Shown here in pieces: positions 1 to 7,102 of a stretch of DNA of 18,118 nt. The translations under genes were made by a program, and so were the position numbers. The notes below the pieces were generated by a model that was not told the origin of the DNA, did not search any database, and saw nothing but the letters and a program-made list of their open reading frames with translations. The number at the start of each line of letters is the position of its first letter. Positions within the stretch are counted from its first letter, which is position 1. Origin of the DNA: an uncultured Hyphomicrobiales bacterium (GTDB taxonomy: Bacteria > Pseudomonadota > Alphaproteobacteria > Rhizobiales > Beijerinckiaceae); contig CAIZGQ010000395.1 of NCBI GenBank assembly GCA_903932565.1, positions 1 to 18,118 on the forward strand. Reading direction: 5' to 3'.

Positions 1-351
1 CATTGCCTTGCCTATCCAAAGCGTGTCGCAACCGGCGCCCGAAAGCTCGATCTTGCCGCCTTGGGGGCGCTGACGTTCGAGCCGCCCGATTTCGAGCGCT
101 TCCCGGCACTGCGCGTCGCCCGTCACGCCCTAGCGGAAGGGGGCGCGCTGCCAACGGTCTTGAACGCTGCCAACGAGATCGCCGTGGGCGCATTTTTGGC
201 AGGGCGCATTCTGTTCAACGATATTGCGCGACTTGTCGAGGCTGTTTGCAACGCGACCGTGCAAGGCGGAATGGCGGGAGAACCTGATTCCGTTGAAGCT
301 TCGCTGTTTGTTGACCATGTTTCCAGAAAAACAACGGAAGCTATGCTCTAG
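1..351 (+). CDS. dxr: 1-deoxy-D-xylulose 5-phosphate reductoisomerase, C-terminal part
   Basis: DXR makes 2-C-methyl-D-erythritol 4-phosphate from 1-deoxyxylulose 5-phosphate with NADPH, the committed step of the cytosolic MEP isoprenoid pathway. The window opens inside the gene, and the reading frame is open from base 1 to the TAG at 349-351, giving the last 116 residues. The part seen is the alpha-helical C-terminal domain: a stretch resembling KLDLAALGALTFEPPD, then FPALRVARHAL, then the family-typical block LNAANEIAVGAFLAGRI, which matches the conserved LNAANEI segment of DXR. The catalytic and NADPH-binding domains lie to the left of the window. The next gene, rseP, starts 100 bases downstream on the same strand, as in many alphaproteobacteria. 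The identification is secure; only the start is unseen. Confidence 0.95.
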   Translation, partial: HCLAYPKRVATGARKLDLAALGALTFEPPDFERFPALRVARHALAEGGALPTVLNAANEIAVGAFLAGRILFNDIARLVEAVCNATVQGGMAGEPDSVEASLFVDHVSRKTTEAML

Positions 352-441
352 AGATGCCCTCATTGTCATGTTGTGGGCTATGTTTACGTATTGTTAACCA
401 GTGGCGGTCGAAGTTTGGGTGGTATGCCCCCGATCTGCCCC

Positions 442-447
442 GGAGGT
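442..447 (+). promoter_or_regulatory. Ribosome binding site that sets the rseP start
   Basis: GGAGGT lies four bases before the ATG at 452. It supports that ATG over the in-frame GTG at 401, which has no comparable purine-rich sequence in front of it. Confidence 0.7.
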
Positions 448-451
448 CGGT

Positions 452-1582
452 ATGGCGCTTTTTGGCTACGCAGGATCATTTCTGAGCTACGTCGTCCCGT
501 TCGTGTTTGTGCTGAGCGTGGTCGTCTTTTTTCATGAGATGGGGCATTTTTTGGTCGGCCGCTGGTGCGGCGTGAAGGTTGATGCCTTTTCACTTGGATT
601 TGGACCCGAGCTGTTTTCTTACACCGACAGCAAAGACACGCGCTGGCGCGTGGCCCTTCTGCCGCTGGGCGGCTATGTGAAATTTCATGGCGACGCCAAT
701 GGCGCCAGCATGGCCGACAAGGAAGCAGTGACCGCCATGCCGCGCTCGGAACGGGCGGTGACGTTCTTTGGGCAGCCTGTCTGGAAACGGACATTGATCG
801 TGGCGGCTGGCCCTGTCGCCAACTTCCTCCTCGCCATTGTCATCTTCACTGGAATTTTCAGTCTTGAAGGCAAGGCCGTTCTGATCCCCCGTGTTGATTC
901 CGTGCGCGCTGGCGAAGCGGCGGAAGCGGCCGGCTTCAAGGCGGGCGATCTGATCGTCTCCATCGACGGCCGCGCGGTCGAGAGCTGGGGCGACATGCAG
1001 CGCGTGGTCCAGAGCTCTGCGGGCCTGCCGCTCACCTTCGTGGTGAAACGCGGCACCGAGCTGGCCACCTTGATCGCGACGCCCCGGCTGCGCGAAATCG
1101 ACACCGCCTTTGGCAAGAACAAGATGGCTCTGTTGGGCCTCAATGGGTCACGTGATCCCAAGGACGTCGAGATTCGCGACGTTGGGCTTGTGAGTGCGGT
1201 TGGGCTTGCTGTTCAAGAGACCTGGTATGGTATCGACCGGACAGCCGGTTTTGTGTCCGGCCTGTTTGCCGGGCGCGAATCTGCGGACCAGATGTCGGGT
1301 CCGATTGGCATTGCCCGGGTCTCGGGCGAAGTCGCCAAGATTGGCATCATGGCCTTGCTGAATCTTGTCGCAATTCTGTCGATTTCGATCGGATTGATAA
1401 ATCTTGTGCCGATCCCGCTGCTCGATGGCGGTCACCTCCTGTTTTATGCCTTCGAGGCGCTGCGGGGTCAGCCTCTCAGCCAGAGGACGCAGGAATACGG
1501 ATTCCGGGTTGGCCTTGCCTTCGTGCTTGCGCTGATGCTGTTTGCAACATTCAACGATATCATGCACTTCACCCGCACCTGA
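452..1582 (+). CDS. rseP: RseP/MmpA-type site-2 intramembrane zinc metalloprotease
   Basis: This inner-membrane protease cuts substrates within the membrane, typically anti-sigma factors or remnant signal peptides, after a first periplasmic cut. The 376-residue protein has a first membrane helix holding the zinc motif HEMGH at residues 28-32. A single clear PDZ domain lies at roughly residues 140-225, including the AGFKAGDLIVSIDG segment. The second active-site motif, PIPLLDGGH, has its LDGG at residues 324-327, and hydrophobic helices flank it. At 376 residues it is shorter than the about 450-residue E. coli RseP, which has two PDZ domains, and is close to the single-PDZ form seen in other alphaproteobacteria. 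The ATG at 452 is chosen for its GGAGGT ribosome site and because translation then starts just before the first helix. It sits between dxr and bamA, the usual envelope order. Confidence 0.95.
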   Translation: MALFGYAGSFLSYVVPFVFVLSVVVFFHEMGHFLVGRWCGVKVDAFSLGFGPELFSYTDSKDTRWRVALLPLGGYVKFHGDANGASMADKEAVTAMPRSERAVTFFGQPVWKRTLIVAAGPVANFLLAIVIFTGIFSLEGKAVLIPRVDSVRAGEAAEAAGFKAGDLIVSIDGRAVESWGDMQRVVQSSAGLPLTFVVKRGTELATLIATPRLREIDTAFGKNKMALLGLNGSRDPKDVEIRDVGLVSAVGLAVQETWYGIDRTAGFVSGLFAGRESADQMSGPIGIARVSGEVAKIGIMALLNLVAILSISIGLINLVPIPLLDGGHLLFYAFEALRGQPLSQRTQEYGFRVGLAFVLALMLFATFNDIMHFTRT

Positions 1583-1678
1583 GGCGGAATGACGCAGCCT
1601 TTTCCAGCTTGGCCTCGGCTGAGCTGGCGGAGGCTGCTGTTTGCCCTTTAAGCCATGGTTAACCTCGATGTGAGGCGA

Positions 1679-1698
1679 CCGTGGCTCAGGGGCCACGG
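1679..1698 (+). other. GC-rich stem-loop between rseP and bamA
   Basis: CCGTGGC and GCCACGG form a perfect 7-base-pair stem with a six-base loop, 96 bases after the rseP stop codon. No uninterrupted T-run follows (only CTTTCGCG), so it could be a weak terminator, an RNA-processing barrier or a folded part of a bamA leader. The fold is visible in the sequence; its role is inference. Confidence 0.4.
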
Positions 1699-1809
1699 CG
1701 GCCGCCTTTCGCGTTAATATGAGGCAATGTGCATTTGCACCTCAGGTCAAACCGGATAGAAGCAGGTGTACAAACATGGCCTGCTGTTGATTCCGGCAGT
1801 GGGTACTTT

Positions 1810-1840
1810 GGGTGGATCAACCACCCAGCACCGCAAGGTG
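1810..1840 (+). promoter_or_regulatory. Two tandem hairpins in the bamA leader
   Basis: GGGTGG (1810-1815) and CCACCC (1821-1826) are perfect inverted repeats around a five-base loop. Directly after them, CACC and GGTG (1829-1840) close a GCAA tetraloop, which belongs to the stable GNRA loop class. The pair ends 34 bases before the bamA ATG. It could shape translation or stability of the bamA message, or be a protein-binding site. No known leader family was recognised. Confidence 0.4.
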
Positions 1841-1874
1841 TGGTTTTGGGTTTTTGACGGGGACCGGTCATCCT

Positions 1875-4358
1875 ATGCTATCCTTTAAAGGACATCTGAG
1901 ACGGCTTGCCGCCCGGAGTTTTGTGATTGCCCTTTTGGCCGTCAGCTCCTCAGTGGCGTACGCCCAGTCGGTAATTGTGCACGGCAATTCTCGTGTGGAT
2001 GCGGATACGGTTCGTTCCTATTTCAGCGGTACCAGCGAAGCCCAGGTCAACCAGGGCTATAAGGACCTTCTTGCGACCGGTCTTTTTGCTGATGTGCGCG
2101 TGAGCCGCCAGGGCGGCTCGATTGTTGTGGATGTTCGGGAGAACAATCTGATCAATCGCGTTGCTTTTGAAGGCAACAGCAAGATCAAGTCCGAGCAGCT
2201 CGCCTCGGAAGTTCAGTCCAAGACTCGCGGACCCTACAGCCCGGCGACCGTGCAGGCCGACCAGCAGCGCATTTCGGATTTGTACCGTCGCGCAGGCCGC
2301 TCGGATGCAACGGTAACGTCGCGCATTGTCGACCTGCCGAACGGCCGTGTTGACGTGGTGTTCAAGGTCGACGAAGGGTCCAAGACCGGCGTCAAGTCGA
2401 TCAACTTTTTCGGCAACAATGCCTTTTCGTCCTATCGCCTGCACAATTTGATGCAGACGACGGAGATGAACTTTCTCTCCTTCTTCAAGTCGACCGACGT
2501 TTATGATCCCGATCGCATTTCAGCTGATGAAGAGCTGATCCGTCGCTTCTATTTGAAGAACGGTTATGTCGACTTCCGCATCATTGGCTCGGATGCCGTG
2601 TATGATCCGGCAGGCAAGGGTTACAACATCAACATCACCGTTGATGAAGGCGCGCCCTATGTCGTGTCGTCGGTCAATGTCGAATCCCATTTGACGGACG
2701 TCTCGTCAGATCAGCTCAGCAGCGTTGTGCGTCTGCGGGCTGGTGACAGTTACAACGGTGACCTGGTCGACAAGTCCGTCGAAGCGCTGACGCGTGAAGT
2801 TGCAAAGAAGGGCTATGCGTTTGCATCGGCTCGTCCGCGTGGCGATCGTGATGCCGTCAACCACACGATTGCCCTGGGCTTCGTGGTTGAAGAAGGTCCG
2901 CGCGTTTACATCGAGCGCATCAATGTCCGCGGCAACACACGCACACGTGATTATGTCATTCGTCGTGAGTTCGAGCTGGGTGAAGGCGATGCTTACAACC
3001 GCGTCCTCGTGGATCGCGCCGAGCGCCGCCTGAACGGTCTGGGCTTCTTCAAGAAGGTCAAGATCACTAACGAGCCGGGGTCTGCGCCCGATCGCGTCAT
3101 CATCAATGTCGAAGTCGAAGATCAGTCGACCGGATCGTTCGGTATCTCGGGTGGTTACTCAACGACCGACGGTTTGATTGCGGAAGTGTCCGTGTCTGAG
3201 TCCAACTTCATGGGTCGTGGTCAGTATGTCCGCGCATCCGTGAGTGCGGGCCAGCATGGTCGCGGCGTCGATTTCTCCTTCACTGAGCCCTATTTCATGG
3301 GCCAGCGTTTGGCGGCAGGCTTTGACCTGTTCTCCAAGCAGCAGGATAACACCCGCTACTCGATCTACTCATCCTGGACCACGGGTGGCACAATCCGTCT
3401 CGGCTTGCCGATCACGGATGAGTTCACAATCGGCGCGCGGTATTCGATTTATTCGACACGGATCACGATCCCGAACACCACGTCGCAGCCCTACAACGAT
3501 TGTACAAACCCGCTCGCTGGGTTCACGCCAGGCGCTGCTTCGCCCGGGCTGGTGAATCCGGATGGTTCAACGGGTGCGACAGCTGCTTATAACTGCGTAA
3601 CCAATGGCGAAGCTTCGCTGGCGATCAAGCAGGCGCAGGGCACAACCCTGTCGTCCGTGGCCGGGTTCACGACAAGCTACAGCACGCTCGACAACGGCAA
3701 GGACCCGACGACTGGTCTTTACGCTGAGTTCCGTCAGGACGTGGCTGGCCTTGGTGGCAACTCGCGCTTCGTTCGCTCAGCTGCTGACCTGCGCTACTAT
3801 CACCCGATCTACGAAGACATCATCGGCTTCGTGCGCTTGCAGGGTGGCAACGAGTTCGCGTTCGGCGGGCAGAAGCTGCGGTTGTCTGACAACTTCAACC
3901 TTGGTCCAGCTCTTGTTCGTGGCTTTGCGCCCGGCGGTATCGGCCCGCGTGACATCTCCGACCCCAACAACACCAGCCAAGGCAGCCTGGGCGGCACCCA
4001 CTACATTGGTGGCACCGCTGAAATTCAGTTCCCGATCTTCGGCATGCCGAAGGAATTGGGCCTGAAGGGCGCACTCTTCGCCGATGCAGGTACGCTCTGG
4101 GGCTACAAGGGCCTGACCAACTTCAGCCAGTACGTCGGTGGTGGCCCCGGTTGCACCTACTACGTGGCAGGGACAAGCACGACGCAGGGCAATTGCATTG
4201 CCGTGCAGGATTCTAGCAAGATCCGCGCTTCAACTGGTGTGAGCTTGCTCTGGGCTTCGCCGCTCGGTCCGATCCGCTTCGACTACGCATTCGTGCTTGC
4301 CAAAGACAAGTACGACCAGAAGCAGGCGTTCCGCTTTTCGGGTGGTTCGAGCTTCTGA
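1875..4358 (+). CDS. bamA: Outer-membrane protein assembly factor BamA
   Basis: BamA is the essential core of the BAM complex, which folds beta-barrel proteins into the outer membrane. The 827-residue protein starts with a signal peptide (basic start, hydrophobic run 16-28, likely cleavage after AYA at residue 30). Five POTRA domains follow, to roughly residue 420; recognisable blocks are VAFEGNSKIK, INFFGNNAFS, the ADEELIRRFYLKNGYVDF region and INVRGNTRTRDYVIRREF. The rest is the 16-strand barrel with the VRGF lid-loop motif at 681-684 and a C-terminal phenylalanine. Its only cysteines appear to be two local pairs, C543/C574 and C760/C774, in predicted surface loops. ATG 1875 is preferred to the in-frame GTG at 1812 because it places the signal peptide at the N-terminus. 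A long leader (1583-1874) with hairpins separates it from rseP and a terminator-like hairpin follows it. Confidence 0.96.
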   Translation: MLSFKGHLRRLAARSFVIALLAVSSSVAYAQSVIVHGNSRVDADTVRSYFSGTSEAQVNQGYKDLLATGLFADVRVSRQGGSIVVDVRENNLINRVAFEGNSKIKSEQLASEVQSKTRGPYSPATVQADQQRISDLYRRAGRSDATVTSRIVDLPNGRVDVVFKVDEGSKTGVKSINFFGNNAFSSYRLHNLMQTTEMNFLSFFKSTDVYDPDRISADEELIRRFYLKNGYVDFRIIGSDAVYDPAGKGYNINITVDEGAPYVVSSVNVESHLTDVSSDQLSSVVRLRAGDSYNGDLVDKSVEALTREVAKKGYAFASARPRGDRDAVNHTIALGFVVEEGPRVYIERINVRGNTRTRDYVIRREFELGEGDAYNRVLVDRAERRLNGLGFFKKVKITNEPGSAPDRVIINVEVEDQSTGSFGISGGYSTTDGLIAEVSVSESNFMGRGQYVRASVSAGQHGRGVDFSFTEPYFMGQRLAAGFDLFSKQQDNTRYSIYSSWTTGGTIRLGLPITDEFTIGARYSIYSTRITIPNTTSQPYNDCTNPLAGFTPGAASPGLVNPDGSTGATAAYNCVTNGEASLAIKQAQGTTLSSVAGFTTSYSTLDNGKDPTTGLYAEFRQDVAGLGGNSRFVRSAADLRYYHPIYEDIIGFVRLQGGNEFAFGGQKLRLSDNFNLGPALVRGFAPGGIGPRDISDPNNTSQGSLGGTHYIGGTAEIQFPIFGMPKELGLKGALFADAGTLWGYKGLTNFSQYVGGGPGCTYYVAGTSTTQGNCIAVQDSSKIRASTGVSLLWASPLGPIRFDYAFVLAKDKYDQKQAFRFSGGSSF

Positions 4359-4407
4359 TCACCTGACAGTTTGATTGGGGCATTGCGCTCACGCCTCTCA
4401 CGATCTT

Positions 4408-4429
4408 ATCGGCCCCCTCGGGGGCCGAT
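4408..4429 (+). terminator. Terminator-like hairpin after bamA
   Basis: ATCGGCCCCC and GGGGGCCGAT form a 10-base-pair perfect inverted repeat around TC. In RNA the innermost pair would probably open to give a four-base loop. It begins 49 bases after the bamA stop. Only a short run of T follows (ATTTGC), so termination may be partial, which would fit read-through into lpxD. Confidence 0.6.
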
Positions 4430-4552
4430 TTGCTGAAAGGGACCCGCTGCAACGTCCGTCAGACCTCGTTGGCGGATTGGCCTGCCTCCCCAGACCATTT
4501 ATGCTTGTGTCCGCCTGTTCGGATACGCGAACCGGACCAACGGACCGATCAC

Positions 4553-5632
4553 ATGGGTAATCCAATTTTCTTCCACGCGGTCCTGACGCCGACTCTGGCG
4601 GAGATCATCGCGTGGACCGGCGCGACCGCGTCCGAGGGCGCAGATTTGACGCGCAAAATCACGTCTGTCGGACCACTCGACCAAGGCGTGCCGGGAAGTC
4701 TGGTGTTTCTCGACAATCCCAAATATGCCGACGCCCTTCCGGCAACGCAGGCAAGTGCCTGCCTGATTGGCGCAAAATACGCTGACCGTGTGCCTGCCGG
4801 AACGGTGGCGCTCGTCTCAGCCGAGCCTTACCGTGCGTTTGCCCAGGTGGTCGCGCGGATGTTTCCGGCTGCCATGCGCCCGGGTTCAACCTTCGGCAGT
4901 GCAGGCATCGCGCCGGGCTCGTTTGTGCATCCCGAGGCACGGCTTGAGGCTGGCGTGACGGTCGATCCGGGTGCTGTCGTTGGCCCGCGCGCCGAAATTG
5001 GCGCGGGCACCGTGATCTGCGCCAATGCGGTTATCGGCCCTGACGTGCGCATTGGGCGAGATTGCTCGGTCCGCCCGGGCTCCTCGGTTCTCAATGCGAT
5101 GCTGGGTGACAGGGTCATTTTGCATGGCGGCGTGCGTATCGGGCAGGACGGGTTTGGTTTTGCCATGGGACCGCGCGGGCATCTCAAGGTGCCGCAGATC
5201 GGTCGCGTGATCGTTCAAAATGACGTCGAGATCGGCGCCAATTCGACCATCGACCGGGGTGCCAACCGCGATACCGTGATTGGGGAGGGCACCAAGATCG
5301 ACAATCTGGTCCAGATTGCCCATAACGTGACGCTGGGGCGTCATTGCGTGATCGTGTCTCAGGTAGGTATTTCGGGCTCCACGGAAATTGGTGATTTCGC
5401 AGCGGCGGGCGGGCAGGCGGGCATCACCGGCCATCTCAAGATTGGCATGGGTGCTCAAATCGCCGCGCAAGCCGGGGTGATGACGGACGTGCCGGCCGGG
5501 GCCCGGTTCGGCGGGTCTCCCGCGCGGCCCTTGCGGATTTACATGCGCATGGCCGCGACGCTGGAAAAGCTCAGCGAACTTGGGCTTTCCTCGTTGCGCG
5601 CGGGGGCAACGGATACGCCGAAGGCAAAGTAA
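4553..5632 (+). CDS. lpxD: UDP-3-O-(3-hydroxyacyl)glucosamine N-acyltransferase
   Basis: LpxD transfers a second hydroxyacyl chain from acyl carrier protein to UDP-3-O-acylglucosamine, the third step of cytosolic lipid A synthesis. The 359-residue protein has an N-terminal uridine-binding domain (about 1-110), then a left-handed beta-helix built of hexapeptide repeats (about 115-325, for example IGPDVRIG, IGEGTKI, VTLGRHCVIV), and a short C-terminal helix (RIYMRMAATLEKLSEL). The segment GQDGFGF is at 197-203. The catalytic histidine is expected at 257 in NLVQIAHNV, matching the conserved family motif. The ATG at 4553 gives the normal family length; its ribosome site is weak. It lies 194 bases after bamA, with the hairpin between, and ahead of fabZ. 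No skp/ompH gene lies between bamA and lpxD. Confidence 0.95.
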   Translation: MGNPIFFHAVLTPTLAEIIAWTGATASEGADLTRKITSVGPLDQGVPGSLVFLDNPKYADALPATQASACLIGAKYADRVPAGTVALVSAEPYRAFAQVVARMFPAAMRPGSTFGSAGIAPGSFVHPEARLEAGVTVDPGAVVGPRAEIGAGTVICANAVIGPDVRIGRDCSVRPGSSVLNAMLGDRVILHGGVRIGQDGFGFAMGPRGHLKVPQIGRVIVQNDVEIGANSTIDRGANRDTVIGEGTKIDNLVQIAHNVTLGRHCVIVSQVGISGSTEIGDFAAAGGQAGITGHLKIGMGAQIAAQAGVMTDVPAGARFGGSPARPLRIYMRMAATLEKLSELGLSSLRAGATDTPKAK

Positions 5633-5726
5633 GTTACGCGTTGTCGCGCGCAGAAGCTGGCGACATACGCAGCACAACAATGGTGACTAGGTGCTCGCGA
5701 GAGCTTGAAAGTGGTTGGGGACGGGG

Positions 5727-6203
5727 ATGAAAGAGGACGCGCCGAAGATCCTGGAATCGATGGATATCATCAAGCTGTTGCAGGCCCTGCCGCACCGCTA
5801 TCCGTTTCTGATGGTTGACCGGATCATCGATTGCGACTCGGATGAGAGCTGCATCGGCATTAAAAATGTCACCTTCAATGAGCCGCAGTTTCAGGGCCAT
5901 TTTCCAGGTCAGCCTGTCATGCCGGGCGTTCTTTTGATTGAAGGCATGGCGCAGACCGCTGGTGCGATCTGTGTGAACGCATCCGTCTCGGGTGCGCCCA
6001 GGATTGTGTATTTCATGACGATCAACAATGCGAAGTTCCGCAAACCCGTCGTGCCAGGGGATCGTGTTGAATATCACATGACCAAGCTCAACCAGCGCAA
6101 GAACATGTGGTGGTACAAGGGCGTGGCGAAAGTGGACGGCACGATTGTCTGCGAAGCCGAGATCAGCGCGATGCTGGTCGTTGATACAAAACCCGCCGCC
6201 TGA
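5727..6203 (+). CDS. fabZ: 3-hydroxyacyl-ACP dehydratase FabZ
   Basis: FabZ dehydrates 3-hydroxyacyl-acyl carrier protein to the trans-2-enoyl form in fatty acid elongation. It competes for the hydroxyacyl-ACP pool used by LpxA and LpxD, so its place in this cluster balances phospholipid and lipid A supply. The 158-residue hot-dog fold protein shows LPHRYPFLMVDRI near the start, the active-site region GHFPGQPVMPGVLLIEGMAQ with catalytic His58 and Glu72, and YFMTINNAKFRKPVVPGDR later, all standard for the family. ATG 5727 follows a G-rich ribosome site (GGGGACGGGG). An in-frame ATG at 5760 is possible but would give a shorter start. It lies 94 bases after lpxD and 47 before lpxA. Confidence 0.96.
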   Translation: MKEDAPKILESMDIIKLLQALPHRYPFLMVDRIIDCDSDESCIGIKNVTFNEPQFQGHFPGQPVMPGVLLIEGMAQTAGAICVNASVSGAPRIVYFMTINNAKFRKPVVPGDRVEYHMTKLNQRKNMWWYKGVAKVDGTIVCEAEISAMLVVDTKPAA

Positions 6204-6238
6204 CAGGGTCTTTTTCTGTTTTCGCGTTTGATCCATTG

Positions 6239-6245
6239 AAGGAGG
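6239..6245 (+). promoter_or_regulatory. Strong ribosome binding site pointing to a CTG start for lpxA
   Basis: AAGGAGG lies five bases before a CTG at 6251. No ATG or GTG in the lpxA frame exists between the fabZ stop and the conserved IHP motif. The only conventional alternative, TTG at 6236, has no Shine-Dalgarno sequence before it and would put this AAGGAGG inside the coding region. Confidence 0.6.
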
Positions 6246-6250
6246 CACCT

Positions 6251-7063
6251 CTGTCAGAGGCCCAGATTCATCCCGGTGCGGTCGTTGAGGCGGGCGCGCA
6301 AATCGGGACAGGCGCCATCATCGGCCCGTTTTGCCACGTCGGTCCCAACGTCGTGATCGGCGATGGTGTACATCTGTTGTCGCACGTCGTTGTGTATGGG
6401 CAGACGCATGTGGGCGCGCGCACGCGCATCTTCCCGTTCGCGTCGATTGGCCATGAGCCACAGGATCTGAAATATCGCGGCGAAGCCTCGACGCTCAGCA
6501 TCGGTAGCGATTGCACGATCCGCGAAGGCGTGACCATGAACCCGGGTACGGCAGGTGGCGGGCTTGCGACGATTGTCGGCGATCGCTGCACGTTTCTGGC
6601 GAATGCGCATGTGGCGCACGATTGTCACATCGGCTCGGATGTCATCATGTCCAACAACGTGATGATCGCCGGGCATTGTCGCGTCGGAGACTTTGTGATC
6701 CTCGGCGGTGGCGCGGCCCTGCATCAGTTTGCACGCGTCGGCAATCACGCGTTCATCGGCGGTCTTGCGGCGGTTGAGAATGATGTGATCCCCTACGGCA
6801 TGGCGCTTGGAAATCGCGCGTATCTGGCCGGGCTCAATCTCATCGGTCTCAAGCGTCGCGGCTTTTCCCGTGAAGCCATCCATGAATTGCGCCGTGCCTA
6901 TCGCACACTTTTTGGAGACGAAGGCACGCTGAAAGAGCGCGCCGAGACCGTTGCCGTCGAGTTCCCCGAAGATCAACAGGTGCGCGAGATCCTGGAGTTC
7001 ATCCAGCAGGGTGGCGATCGTGCGCTGGTGACGCCGCGGGACACACGGGACGCTGGCGCGTGA
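6251..7063 (+). CDS. lpxA: Acyl-ACP--UDP-N-acetylglucosamine O-acyltransferase
   Basis: LpxA transfers a 3-hydroxyacyl chain from acyl carrier protein to the 3-OH of UDP-GlcNAc, the first step of lipid A synthesis in the cytosol. The protein is a left-handed beta-helix of hexapeptide repeats (VVEAGAQIG, IGPFCHVGPNVVIG and onward) followed by a helical C-terminal domain that contains NLIGLKRRGFSREAIHELR. The catalytic histidine is His123 in HVAHDCHIG, counted from the CTG start. The length, 270 residues, is normal for the family. I place the start at CTG 6251 because of the AAGGAGG at 6239-6245. TTG 6236 would add five residues (MKEAP) and is what a gene finder limited to ATG, GTG and TTG would choose. 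lpxB follows after only 39 bases; lpxI, common at this place in alphaproteobacteria, is absent. Confidence 0.95.
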   Translation: MSEAQIHPGAVVEAGAQIGTGAIIGPFCHVGPNVVIGDGVHLLSHVVVYGQTHVGARTRIFPFASIGHEPQDLKYRGEASTLSIGSDCTIREGVTMNPGTAGGGLATIVGDRCTFLANAHVAHDCHIGSDVIMSNNVMIAGHCRVGDFVILGGGAALHQFARVGNHAFIGGLAAVENDVIPYGMALGNRAYLAGLNLIGLKRRGFSREAIHELRRAYRTLFGDEGTLKERAETVAVEFPEDQQVREILEFIQQGGDRALVTPRDTRDAGA

Positions 7064-7102
7064 GCGTGGCCACGGCCAACGCATCATGATGGGTCGGCTG
7101 CG

